Assembly (NCBI RefSeq): GCF_000412675.1
Contig: NC_021505.1
Coordinates: 2,784,501-2,848,500 of the forward strand
Reading direction: 5' to 3'
Origin: Pseudomonas putida NBRC 14164
GTDB taxonomy: Bacteria > Pseudomonadota > Gammaproteobacteria > Pseudomonadales > Pseudomonadaceae
DNA: 64,000 bases
This document shows, piece by piece, positions 53,969 to 61,949 of this stretch. Within the stretch, counting starts at the first letter, position 1; each line of letters opens with the position of its first letter. The position numbers were made by a program, and so were the translations under genes. A model generated the notes under the pieces. The model was not told the origin of the DNA, searched no databases, and saw only the letters and a program-made list of their open reading frames with translations.

Positions 53969-54790
53969 TTACACCATCGCCAACCGCTGCTTGCGCGTCG
54001 GTGCCGGGAACGCCCGGTCGATTGCCCGAAGGTCCTCGCTGTTCAAGGTCAGCGCACCTGCGGCTGCATTAAGCCGCACATGCTCGGGCGCCACGGCCTT
54101 GGGGATGGCGATCACTCCGTCACTACGGGTCACCCAGGCCAGGCTGACCTGGGCCGGCGTGGCGCCATGGCGCTCGGCAATTTCTGCCAGCACCGGGTGC
54201 TGCAGCAAGCGCCCGGCCTGGGCCAGCGGGCAGTAGGCCATGGTCGGCTGCGCGCGCTTTTCGCACCACGGCAGCAGGTCGAATTCGATGCCACGCTGCG
54301 CCGGGTTGTACAGCACCTGGTTGGTGGCGCATTCAGGGTTGTGCAGTTCGCGCAGGTCGTCGACGTCGAAGTTGGACACGCCCCAGCGCCTGATCTTGCC
54401 TTGCTCGCGCAAACGCTCGAAGGCTTCGACGGTTTCTTCCAGGGGGTGCTGGCCACGCCAATGCAGCAGGTACAGGTCGATGCAGTCGGTACCCAGGCGG
54501 GCGAGGCTGCGCTCGCAGGCGGCCGCCATGCCGCGCTGGCTGGCATTGTGCGGGTACACCTTGCTGACCAGAAACACCTGGTCGCGGCGCCCGGCAATGG
54601 CCTGGCCAACCACTTCTTCCGCGCCGCCTTCGGCATACATCTCGGCGGTGTCGATCAGGGTCAGGCCCAACTCGATACCCTGTTGCAGGGCCGCCACTTC
54701 GGCAGCCTTGCGGCCGGGGTCCTCACCCATGTACCAAGTGCCCTGGCCAATGGCCGGAACGCTCGAACCTGCCAGTTTCACGTAACGCAT
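53969..54790 (-). CDS. Aldo/keto reductase
   Basis: A 273-residue AKR with a TIM-barrel layout. The catalytic tetrad region includes the Asp/Tyr of LIDTAEMYAEGGAEEVV, the Lys of VFLVSKVYP and the His of LLHWRGQHPLEET. NADPH-binding residues lie near IAIPKAVAPEHVRLN. No signal peptide. It overlaps the preceding LysR gene by 13 bases, so they share a transcript. The substrate is unknown, probably a small aldehyde or ketone. Confidence 0.88.
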   Translation of the reverse strand: MRYVKLAGSSVPAIGQGTWYMGEDPGRKAAEVAALQQGIELGLTLIDTAEMYAEGGAEEVVGQAIAGRRDQVFLVSKVYPHNASQRGMAAACERSLARLGTDCIDLYLLHWRGQHPLEETVEAFERLREQGKIRRWGVSNFDVDDLRELHNPECATNQVLYNPAQRGIEFDLLPWCEKRAQPTMAYCPLAQAGRLLQHPVLAEIAERHGATPAQVSLAWVTRSDGVIAIPKAVAPEHVRLNAAAGALTLNSEDLRAIDRAFPAPTRKQRLAMV

Positions 54791-55683
54791 GTCACCTCCG
54801 GGATCCGTGTATTGGAAAGCAGAACCTCAAGCAGCGCTTGCGCTGCGGTGGAAAGCTTGTGTTCACTGAGGGCAATCACGCCGATGCGCCGCTCGACGGT
54901 GGGCTCCACCAAGGTAATGCAGCGGGCGCCGAGCTCCTGCATCTGGTTGATGCACAGCGCCGGTACGGCACTGACCCCCAGGCCGCTGGCGACCATGCGG
55001 CCAATGGTTGCCAACTGGTGGCTCTCGAATGCCACGGCCAGTTTGCCGTGGTGGGTGGCCACATTCTGCTCCATCAGCAGGCGCACCGCCGAAGGGCGTT
55101 GCAGGGCCACGAAGTCTTCGGCCATCAGCTGTGCCCAGCTGACCTGAGGCAGCAGCGCAAGGGGCGAGTCGGCCGGTACCACCGCGACGAAGCGGTCCAG
55201 GTACAACGGGTGAAAATCCAGCCCGTCGATGTTGTCCGGCTCGAAGCCGATGCCCAGTTCGACGCGGCGATGGCGTACCAGTTCCAGCACCTGTTCGTTG
55301 ATCACGTCATGCACCGTGACGTTGACCTTGGGGTAGCACTGGCGAAATACCTTGAGCGACTGGGGCAGGAGGTTGCCGGCAAAGGCTGGCATGGCCGCCA
55401 CCGACACCCGGCCCAGTTGCAGGGTGAAACGTTGGCGCAGCATCTCTTCAGTGTCGTCCCAGTCTGCCAGCAGGCGCCGTGCCAGCGGCAGCAACACTTC
55501 GCCCTCGGCGGTCAGGCTGACGCTGCGCGTGGTGCGGCTGAGCAGGGCGCCGCCGAGGTTTTCTTCCAGGGCCTTGATGGTCAGGCTCAGGGCGGGCTGC
55601 GATATATGCAGGTGCTCACCGGCCTGGGCGAAGCTCTGGTACTTGGCCACGGCGACAAAGGCACGCAGTTGCTTGACGTTCAT
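54778..55683 (-). CDS. LysR-family regulator divergent from scoAB
   Basis: A 301-residue LysR protein with the helix-turn-helix MNVKQLRAFVAVAKYQSFAQ followed by AGEHLHISQPALSLTIKALE. The effector-binding domain is of normal length. An ATG at 55683 is taken; the frame is open to 55773 but the extra residues are unlike LysR. It is divergent from the CoA-transferase operon across 140 bases, so it probably controls scoAB-atoE and its own operon with the aldo/keto reductase. Confidence 0.88.
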   Translation of the reverse strand: MNVKQLRAFVAVAKYQSFAQAGEHLHISQPALSLTIKALEENLGGALLSRTTRSVSLTAEGEVLLPLARRLLADWDDTEEMLRQRFTLQLGRVSVAAMPAFAGNLLPQSLKVFRQCYPKVNVTVHDVINEQVLELVRHRRVELGIGFEPDNIDGLDFHPLYLDRFVAVVPADSPLALLPQVSWAQLMAEDFVALQRPSAVRLLMEQNVATHHGKLAVAFESHQLATIGRMVASGLGVSAVPALCINQMQELGARCITLVEPTVERRIGVIALSEHKLSTAAQALLEVLLSNTRIPEVTCVT

Positions 55684-55823
55684 GACAGGCCTATTGTTTG
55701 TTTTGTAAAAGTTATCAATCGATGACGAAAACAAAATTAACAAATCAGTCGCGTGCGGTGAAGATGTCTGCACACGCTCACCGACAGCCTCGTCGGTTCT
55801 ACAACTACAAAAGGCGGATCAGC

Positions 55824-56522
55824 ATGGCCGGACTGGACAAGCGCGTTGCAACCTACGAACAGGCCCTCGAAGGCCTGACCGACAACATGACAGTGCTGGC
55901 CGGTGGTTTCGGCCTGTGCGGCATCCCGGAAAACCTCATCAGCGAAATCAAGCGACGTGGCGTCAAGGGCCTGACCGTAGTGTCGAACAACTGCGGCGTC
56001 GACGGCTTCGGCCTCGGCGTGTTGCTGGAAGACCGGCAGATTCGCAAGATGATCGCCTCCTATGTGGGAGAAAACGCCGAATTCGAACGCCAACTGCTCA
56101 GCGGTGAGCTGGACGTGGAGCTGACCCCGCAGGGCACCCTGGCCGAGAAGATGCGCGCCGGCGGTGCCGGAATCCCGGCGTTCTTCACCGCCACCGGTTA
56201 CGGCACCCCGGTTGCCGAGGGCAAGGAAGTACGCGAGTTCAAGGGCCGCAAGTACATCCTTGAAGAATCCATTACCGGTGACTTCGCCATCGTCAAGGGC
56301 TGGAAGGCCGACCACTACGGCAACGTGGTCTACCGCAACACCGCGCAAAACTTCAACCCGCTGGCTGCCACCGCCGGCAAGATCACCGTGGTCGAAGTGG
56401 AAGAGATCGTTGAACCCGGCGTGCTGTTGCCCAGCGAAATCCACACCCCGGGCATCTACGTGGACCGTGTCATCGTCGGCACCTTCGAGAAGCGTATCGA
56501 AAAGCGCACCGTCAAGGCCTGA
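55824..56522 (+). CDS. scoA: 3-oxoacid CoA-transferase subunit A
   Basis: A 232-residue alpha subunit of succinyl-CoA (or acetyl-CoA):3-oxoacid CoA-transferase, which activates acetoacetate. The CoA-binding [13 protein letters not shown] loop near residue 25 and the [14 protein letters not shown] stretch are family hallmarks. The ATG at 55824 is followed by the conserved [16 protein letters not shown]; the frame is open to 55698 but that is upstream DNA. The subunits pair with the next gene (scoB), and the transporter atoE follows. An acetoacetate or butyrate specificity cannot be fixed from sequence. Confidence 0.92.
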   Translation: MAGLDKRVATYEQALEGLTDNMTVLAGGFGLCGIPENLISEIKRRGVKGLTVVSNNCGVDGFGLGVLLEDRQIRKMIASYVGENAEFERQLLSGELDVELTPQGTLAEKMRAGGAGIPAFFTATGYGTPVAEGKEVREFKGRKYILEESITGDFAIVKGWKADHYGNVVYRNTAQNFNPLAATAGKITVVEVEEIVEPGVLLPSEIHTPGIYVDRVIVGTFEKRIEKRTVKA

Positions 56523-56557
56523 GCGCCATCCACCAGAACAACAAAGAGACCCTGACC

Positions 56558-57214
56558 ATGGCACTGACCCGCGAACAGATGGCGCAACGCGTCGCACGTG
56601 AACTGAAAGACGGCTACTACGTCAACCTGGGCATCGGCATTCCGACCCTGGTGGCCAACTACGTACCCGCAGACATGGATGTGATGCTGCAATCGGAAAA
56701 CGGCCTGCTCGGCATGGGCGAGTTTCCGACCGAAAGCACCCTCGATGCCGACATGATCAACGCCGGCAAGCAAACCGTCACCGCCCGCCGCGGCGCCTCG
56801 ATTTTCGATTCGGCACAGTCGTTCGCCATGATCCGTGGTGGCCACGTCGACCTGACCGTGCTGGGTGCCTTTGAAGTGGACGTACAAGGCAACATCGCCT
56901 CGTGGATGATCCCCGGCAAGCTGGTCAAGGGCATGGGTGGTGCCATGGACCTGGTGGCTGGCGCCGAGAACATCATCGTCACCATGACCCACGCTTCCAA
57001 GGACGGTGAGTCCAAGTTGCTGGCGCAATGCAGCCTGCCGCTGACCGGCGCCGGCTGCATCCGCAAGGTGCTGACTGACCTGGCCTACCTGGAAATCGAA
57101 GACGGCGCCTTCATCCTGCGCGAAACCGCGCCAGGGGTAAGCGTTGAAGAGATCATCGCGAAAACCGCCGGCAAGCTGATCGTGCCGGATGATGTGAAGG
57201 AAATGACCTTCTGA
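56558..57214 (+). CDS. scoB: 3-oxoacid CoA-transferase subunit B
   Basis: A 218-residue beta subunit. The catalytic glutamate lies in the LQSENGLLGMGEFP motif near residue 48, and GLGIGIPT-type CoA-binding sequence (NLGIGIPTLVANYV) is near the N-terminus. Forms the active enzyme with the ScoA subunit. The gene begins 35 bases after scoA and is on the same transcript. It is followed by a REP pair and the short-chain fatty acid transporter. Confidence 0.93.
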   Translation: MALTREQMAQRVARELKDGYYVNLGIGIPTLVANYVPADMDVMLQSENGLLGMGEFPTESTLDADMINAGKQTVTARRGASIFDSAQSFAMIRGGHVDLTVLGAFEVDVQGNIASWMIPGKLVKGMGGAMDLVAGAENIIVTMTHASKDGESKLLAQCSLPLTGAGCIRKVLTDLAYLEIEDGAFILRETAPGVSVEEIIAKTAGKLIVPDDVKEMTF

Positions 57215-57234
57215 TTCAACGGGCTTCATACATT

Positions 57235-57338
57235 CCCCTGTAGGAGCAGCCTTGTGCTGCGAAGGGGGCCAGTGCAGGCATTCACATAATGTTTGTCTGT
57301 ACTGGCCTCTTCGCAGCACAAGGCTGCTCCTACAGGGG
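57235..57338. repeat. REP pair (inverted repeat)
   Basis: The left arm CCCCTGTAGGAGCAGCCTTG plus TGCTGCGAAG and the right arm CTTCGCAGCACAAGGCTGCT plus CCTACAGGGG are perfect complements over 30 bases. The same family as the 40795-40871 pair. It lies between scoB and atoE and may attenuate or stabilise the transcript. Confidence 0.94.
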
Positions 57339-57389
57339 TTTTGTGTTTTTGCTGATTTATCCGATAAAACCAATAAAAGGAATTCAACT

Positions 57390-58808
57390 GTGGCCGCTGA
57401 AATCCAAGACAGCCGTTCCGCGCGCTTTGCTTTGCGCTGTTCCAACTGGGCCGAACGCTGGTTCCCCGACTCGTGGGTATTCGCCGCCCTGGCGGTGCTG
57501 CTGGTGTGCATCGGTGCCCTGGCCATGGGGGCCAAGCCGACCGACACCGCCAAAGCCTTTGGTGACGGGTTCTGGAGCCTGATCCCGTTCACCATGCAGA
57601 TGGCCTTCGTGGTCATTGGCGGTTATGTGGTGGCCAGCTCGCCGCCCGCCGCGCGGCTGATCGATCGCCTGGCGCGCATCCCCGGCAATGGTCGCTCGGC
57701 AGTATGCTGGGTAGCGCTCATCTCGATGCTGGCTTCCTTGCTCAACTGGGGGCTGTCGCTGGTATTCGGTGGCCTGCTGGTACGCGCGCTGGCGCGGCGC
57801 ACCGATCTCAAGATGGACTACCGCGCCGCCGGCGCGGCCGCCTACCTGGGCCTGGGTGCAGTGTGGGCACTGGGCTTGTCATCGTCGGCGGCGCAACTGC
57901 AGGCCAACCCGGCCAGCCTGCCACCTTCGATCCTGTCGATTACCGGCGTGATTCCGTTCACTGAAACCATCTTCCTCTGGCAGTCCGGCGTCATGTTGGC
58001 GGCGCTGGTGGTGGTCTCGCTGTTCATCGCCTATGCCACGGCCCCAGGCCCGAACAGTGCACGTAGCGCCGAAGACTGCGGCGTCGACCCCAGCTTCACC
58101 GCGCCACCTGCACCGCAGCGTACTCGCCCGGGTGAGTGGCTGGAGCACAGCCCGATCCTGATCCTGCTGCTGGTGGCCCTGGCCGCTGGCTGGCTTTATC
58201 AGGAGTTCGCCACCAAGCCTGCGATTACCGCGATCTCCGGGCTGAATACCTACAACCTGCTGTTCATCATGCTCGGTGCCTTGCTGCACTGGCGCCCGCG
58301 CAGCTTTCTTGACGCAGTGGCGCGTGCCGTACCGACCACCACGGGAGTACTGATCCAGTTCCCGCTGTACGGCTCCATCGCGGCCATTCTCACCCAGGTG
58401 AAGGGTGTCGATGAACAGACGCTGGCCCACCATATTTCGCTGTTCTTCACCCAGATTGCCACCCATGACACCTATGCCGTGCTGATGGGGGTGTATTCGG
58501 CGGTACTGGGCTTCTTCATCCCGTCGGGCGGTGGCAAGTGGATCATCGAGGCGCCGTACGTGATGCTGGTGGCCAACGACCTGCAGTACCACCTGGGCTG
58601 GGCGGTGCAGATCTACAACGCTGCGGAAGCCTTGCCGAACCTGATCAACCCGTTCTACATGCTGCCGCTGCTGGGCGTGCTGGGGCTCAAGGCGCGCGAC
58701 CTGATCGGCTTCTCGTTCGTGCAGTTGCTGGTGCACGTGCCGTTGGTGCTGGTGTTGCTGTGGGCGCTGGGTACGACGCTGCAATACGTACCGCCTGTGA
58801 TGCCATGA
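57390..58808 (+). CDS. atoE: Short-chain fatty acid transporter AtoE-like
   Basis: A 472-residue polytopic membrane protein of the AtoE (short-chain fatty acid uptake) family, with around 10-12 hydrophobic segments and the conserved stretch IPSGGGKWIIEAPYVMLVA. The likely start is the GTG at 57390 (AAGGA eight bases upstream), because the open frame to 57252 crosses the REP pair and is not conserved. The gene follows scoAB in the same direction, fitting uptake and activation of acetoacetate or butyrate. Confidence 0.9.
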   Translation: MAAEIQDSRSARFALRCSNWAERWFPDSWVFAALAVLLVCIGALAMGAKPTDTAKAFGDGFWSLIPFTMQMAFVVIGGYVVASSPPAARLIDRLARIPGNGRSAVCWVALISMLASLLNWGLSLVFGGLLVRALARRTDLKMDYRAAGAAAYLGLGAVWALGLSSSAAQLQANPASLPPSILSITGVIPFTETIFLWQSGVMLAALVVVSLFIAYATAPGPNSARSAEDCGVDPSFTAPPAPQRTRPGEWLEHSPILILLLVALAAGWLYQEFATKPAITAISGLNTYNLLFIMLGALLHWRPRSFLDAVARAVPTTTGVLIQFPLYGSIAAILTQVKGVDEQTLAHHISLFFTQIATHDTYAVLMGVYSAVLGFFIPSGGGKWIIEAPYVMLVANDLQYHLGWAVQIYNAAEALPNLINPFYMLPLLGVLGLKARDLIGFSFVQLLVHVPLVLVLLWALGTTLQYVPPVMP

Positions 58809-58828
58809 AGGCAGGGCCGCTGTGCGGC

Positions 58829-58915
58829 CTATCGCCGGCAAGCCAGCTCCCACAGGTACGGCTCATGGTCAAAAAGTGATGCATTATTTGTGGGAGCCTG
58901 GCTTGCCGGCGATGG
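58829..58915. repeat. REP pair (inverted repeat)
   Basis: Arms CGCCGGCAAGCCAGCTCCCA and TGGGAGCCTGGCTTGCCGGC, one extra base in the right arm. The same family as the pair at 44837-44930. It lies between atoE and the XRE-cupin gene. Confidence 0.88.
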
Positions 58916-58994
58916 GCTGCAAAGCAGCCCCAGCATTTCGCCGGCAGTCCACGTATCATTACCAGGCTGCCTCAGCCTGGGAAACCCGCGTCAC

Positions 58995-59537
58995 ATGTCT
59001 ATCCGATTGAAACTGCTGCGTAAGAAACTGGGAATGACCCTGGAAATGCTGGCCGAGAAGACCGGCATGACCAAAAGCTACCTGTCCAAGGTCGAGCGCG
59101 GCCTGAATACACCCTCGATTGCCGCCGCGCTAAAGCTCGCACGGGCATTGAACGTCAATGTCGAAGAGCTGTTCGCTGAAGAGCAGGCCGGCCAGAGCCG
59201 CTACAGCCTGGTGCGCCATGGCGAACGTCAGGCCTTGGTAGGCGATGGGCAAGGGCCGGGCTATGCAGCCCTCACCAGCCAGGTCGGGCAGCGCAGCCTG
59301 CTGCCGTTTCTGATCCAGCCGCCGAACGAGTTCAGCGACCCCACGTTCAAGGAACACCTGGGCGAGGAGTTTCTGTTTGTGCACGCAGGCCAGGTGGAGG
59401 TGGATTTCATGAACGAACGGGTGCTGCTGGAGCAGGGCGATGCCTTGCATTTCAACGCCCAGACACCGCACCGACTACGCTCGGTAGGTGCCCAGCCGGC
59501 GCAATTGCTGGTCGTGGTTCACCACGCAGACGAATAA
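58995..59537 (+). CDS. XRE-family regulator with C-terminal cupin
   Basis: A 180-residue protein: an N-terminal HTH (KKLGMTLEMLAEKTGMTKSY then LSKVERGLNTPSIAAALKLA) and a C-terminal cupin_2 barrel (EEFLFVHAGQVEVDFMNERV, then LEQGDALHFNAQTPHRLRS). Such regulators usually sense a small metabolite in the cupin and control an adjacent catabolic or transport operon. The ATG at 58995 is used because the frame upstream to 58890 is REP DNA. It is co-directional with atoE but separated by a REP pair. Confidence 0.88.
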   Translation: MSIRLKLLRKKLGMTLEMLAEKTGMTKSYLSKVERGLNTPSIAAALKLARALNVNVEELFAEEQAGQSRYSLVRHGERQALVGDGQGPGYAALTSQVGQRSLLPFLIQPPNEFSDPTFKEHLGEEFLFVHAGQVEVDFMNERVLLEQGDALHFNAQTPHRLRSVGAQPAQLLVVVHHADE

Positions 59538-59544
59538 AACCACA

Positions 59545-59564
59545 GGGGGCAGGGCAACGCCCCC
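59545..59564 (+). terminator. Possible terminator hairpin after the XRE-cupin gene
   Basis: GGGGGC, an eight-base loop, then GCCCCC, eight bases after the stop codon. The stem is short and GC-rich; no T-tract follows, so it may be a hairpin without full terminator activity. Confidence 0.4.
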
Positions 59565-59684
59565 ACGTATTCTCATCCGTGAAACGCAGCGTCCCTTGCA
59601 GCGGCATTTCTTTGCATAATTTGCATGTCGGTATTTTGACGAATACCCCCATCTCCCATTGAATTTTATTATGGTGTCGGATCA

Positions 59685-59713
59685 TTGACGTAGTGTCATT
59701 GTGCCCATAAGCT
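59685..59713 (+). promoter_or_regulatory. Weak sigma70-like promoter before the small CTERM-like gene
   Basis: TTGACG is followed after 15-17 bases by CATAAG/TAAGCT, a weak -10. Nothing else upstream of the 59789 gene looks better. It would give a leader of about 70 bases. Confidence 0.25.
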
Positions 59714-59788
59714 CAAGTCAACAGCGAAACAACTCCCGCCACACCGAGCAAATAACTAATTGATTTTCCTGTTTTTTTGGAGGGGCGT

Positions 59789-59965
59789 ATGCGCACGACT
59801 CTGATTATCAAATCGATGTTCTTGCTGGTGTTGCTGAGTGGCGCTGCGCGTGCGGCAGATTCATATGTAAACCAAAACAGTATCATTCCTGTTTCAACCG
59901 CCGGCTGGTTGTTAGCCTTCGCAGTGGTTGGCTTTGTGCTGGTGGCAAACAGAAGAAAAATCTGA
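59789..59965 (+). CDS. Small secreted protein with sorting-signal-like C-terminus
   Basis: A 58-residue protein. The ATG has a strong GGAGGGG site. Residues 1-23 are a signal peptide ending GAARAAD. After about 14 mature residues (YVNQNSIIPVS) it ends TAGWLLAFAVVGFVLVANRR plus KI: a short polar stretch, a hydrophobic span and a basic end. That tripartite layout resembles PEP-CTERM-type sorting tails processed by exosortases, but the PEP motif itself is not present, so it might simply be a single-pass membrane peptide. It precedes an exopolysaccharide operon, the usual neighbourhood of such proteins. Confidence 0.7.
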   Translation: MRTTLIIKSMFLLVLLSGAARAADSYVNQNSIIPVSTAGWLLAFAVVGFVLVANRRKI

Positions 59966-60021
59966 GGCTGACCGCCTTTTTTGCAGCGTGGGCAGAGGTT
60001 GTTGCAAGCCCGGGGCCTGGC

Positions 60022-60049
60022 TTGTGAATTTCCCAACCGTTGCTATATT
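60022..60049 (+). promoter_or_regulatory. Probable promoter of the exopolysaccharide operon
   Basis: TTGTGA, a 16-base spacer and TATATT, with an extended -10 (TGCTATATT). It would leave a leader of around 180 bases before the export gene at 60233; no riboswitch or known RNA element was recognised in that leader. Confidence 0.45.
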
Positions 60050-60232
60050 CCCAGTAGCCCTTGAAAGGCCTTGGTTTGCAGAGCAAGGCAGCCTACCTGT
60101 ACAGCGTCAAGGTTGGGGCCTCCAGGAAAGACGAGGCCATCGCGGCGGGCTTGAGCCGCGAAGCAGAGCGAGAGTTGGTGTGCTGTTCTCATTCAGTGCT
60201 CTTTTTCGGGCCATTTGGCCGGAGGGACCCTC

Positions 60233-60790
60233 ATGATGCGTTCATTGATTGCCGCATTCTGCGTGCTGACCGTGTGGTCCAGTGCTGGCAACGCCGATCA
60301 GAGCGGTGCGGCTTACCTGCTCAGCCCCGGTGATGTGGTGATGGTTTCGGTGTGGCAGGAAGACAGCCTGCGTCAAGAAGCCACCGTACTACCCGATGGC
60401 AGTATTACCTTCCCCTTGGCCGGGCGCATAAATGTTGCCGGGCTGGATGTAACGGCAGTTGAGAAGCAAGTGGCTGCCAAACTCGAAAAATTCCTCCCCG
60501 ACCCGAATGTCAGCGTTGTCGTCAAGAGCATCGCCGGCAACCTGGTCTATGTCCAAGGCAAAGTGATCAAGCCAGGCCCCGTGCAGATGGCAGGCCCTAC
60601 CGCAGTGCTTCAGGCGCTGAGCATGTCGGGCGGCCTGGACAAGTTTGCTGACGAAAGCGATATCAAGGTGGTCCGCGGCACCGGTGCTTCCCAAAAGATC
60701 CTGCCCGTGCGATATAAGGACCTGGTGTCTGGGCGGGATATGTCCACCAACATCCAACTTCAGGCTGGCGATACGCTGGTCGTTCCTTGA
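60233..60790 (+). CDS. Polysaccharide export protein, Wza/OtnA-like
   Basis: A 185-residue export protein. It begins with a signal peptide (MMRSLIAAFCVLTVWSSAGN) without an obvious lipobox Cys, followed by the Poly_export domain (YLLSPGDVVMVSVWQEDSLR; EATVLPDGSITFPLAGRIN) and an SLBB-like beta-grasp domain (VYVQGKVIKPGPVQM). It is shorter than full-length Wza and probably forms a periplasmic or outer-membrane part of the polymer-export channel. The ATG at 60233 has GGAGGG upstream. It is the first large gene of the EPS locus. Confidence 0.88.
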   Translation: MMRSLIAAFCVLTVWSSAGNADQSGAAYLLSPGDVVMVSVWQEDSLRQEATVLPDGSITFPLAGRINVAGLDVTAVEKQVAAKLEKFLPDPNVSVVVKSIAGNLVYVQGKVIKPGPVQMAGPTAVLQALSMSGGLDKFADESDIKVVRGTGASQKILPVRYKDLVSGRDMSTNIQLQAGDTLVVP

Positions 60791-60814
60791 TCTTGCCTTT
60801 AATAAGAACATTTA

Positions 60815-61930
60815 ATGCCTCTTCTTAGAACAACTAGCATTGCAACGGCAATCTTGGTCTTGCCGTTCACGGACGCGGTCCTGGCGGCAAATTGGCAGTC
60901 TACGGTAGTGGTACCGACATCCGTCGAATATGACAGCAACCCTTTGTTGCTGACCTCGGGGGAAAAGGGTGTAACGCGCACGATCATCGCGCCGGACTAC
61001 ACCCTGATCGGTACCTTCGGCCAGGACGAATTGAGGTTGGGGCTGGGCATGCATGTGTTGCGCTCGTCCGACACGGATGTGGTCGATGACCGTGAAGACC
61101 CTGATATCAGCCTGGGCTGGCAGCGTACCACCGAGCGTGGGCGTTTCGGCCTGGTGGCGCGTTACAACGAAAGTTCGACACTGTCGGGGACAGTGCTGGA
61201 TACCGGGGTGATCACCACTGACGGTACGCAAAAGCTCTACACCCTGACCGGCAACTGGAGCCAGGCGGTTACCGAGCGCAGCACCTTGAGCAACGAAACC
61301 ACCTTTAACCGTGCCCGTTATGACATCAGTACGCTGACGGGGTACGACGAACTGGCAAACGTGTTTACCTGGACCTATGCCTGGAGCGAGCGGGCCGATG
61401 TGTATACCCGCTTCGGTGCCCGACGCTATGAGCCAGAGCAGGACCTTACCGCGACCGCGTCCAACAGCTACACCCCGGCAGTCGGCATCAAGTACCAGCT
61501 TGCCGAAGGCCTGAGCGCCGATGCCCACATTGGCGTCAACCAGGTGTCTGGCGACGACGGCGGTCGACGCGGGGAGGGTGGGGTGGCGTTGCTCTACACC
61601 GGCACACGTGCCATTGCCAGCCTGACCGCCGAGCGGAGCACGGTGGCCAGTGCTGAAGGCGGCTTTGCCGAGCTGGACCAGGTGCGTGGCGTGTGGAGTT
61701 ACGCCCTCACCGAACTGGACCGGGTGGGCGCTGACGCTGCCTGGCAAGACAGCAAAGGGCAGAGCCCTAATACATTGCAGACGTACAGCGTCTGGGCCAG
61801 CCGCCAGTTTTCACCTTACTGGGACCTGCGTCTTTCGCTGATGTACAAGGAGCGGCAACAGGACCAGGCGCCCGATGCAACCGCTACGATCGTTGGTTTG
61901 ACGTTGACGTACAGGTACCCCGACATCTGA
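60815..61930 (+). CDS. Outer-membrane beta-barrel protein of the EPS locus
   Basis: A 371-residue protein. A signal peptide (about residues 1-24, ending AVLAA) is followed by alternating polar/hydrophobic beta-strand patterns through to the C-terminal residue pattern TLTYRYPDI, as in outer-membrane barrels. It resembles the barrel proteins associated with exosortase/EPS loci (TIGR03016-like) but I could not confirm this. It lies between the export protein and the chain-length regulator, so it is a candidate outer-membrane export channel for the polymer. Confidence 0.8.
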   Translation: MPLLRTTSIATAILVLPFTDAVLAANWQSTVVVPTSVEYDSNPLLLTSGEKGVTRTIIAPDYTLIGTFGQDELRLGLGMHVLRSSDTDVVDDREDPDISLGWQRTTERGRFGLVARYNESSTLSGTVLDTGVITTDGTQKLYTLTGNWSQAVTERSTLSNETTFNRARYDISTLTGYDELANVFTWTYAWSERADVYTRFGARRYEPEQDLTATASNSYTPAVGIKYQLAEGLSADAHIGVNQVSGDDGGRRGEGGVALLYTGTRAIASLTAERSTVASAEGGFAELDQVRGVWSYALTELDRVGADAAWQDSKGQSPNTLQTYSVWASRQFSPYWDLRLSLMYKERQQDQAPDATATIVGLTLTYRYPDI

Positions 61931-61949
61931 ACTTCAGGCAGGTGGCCCC

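Noticed and set aside
60061..60333. 90-codon frame overlapping the start of the export gene
   Set aside because: It runs out of frame into the polysaccharide export gene, which has a clear signal peptide and ribosome-binding site.
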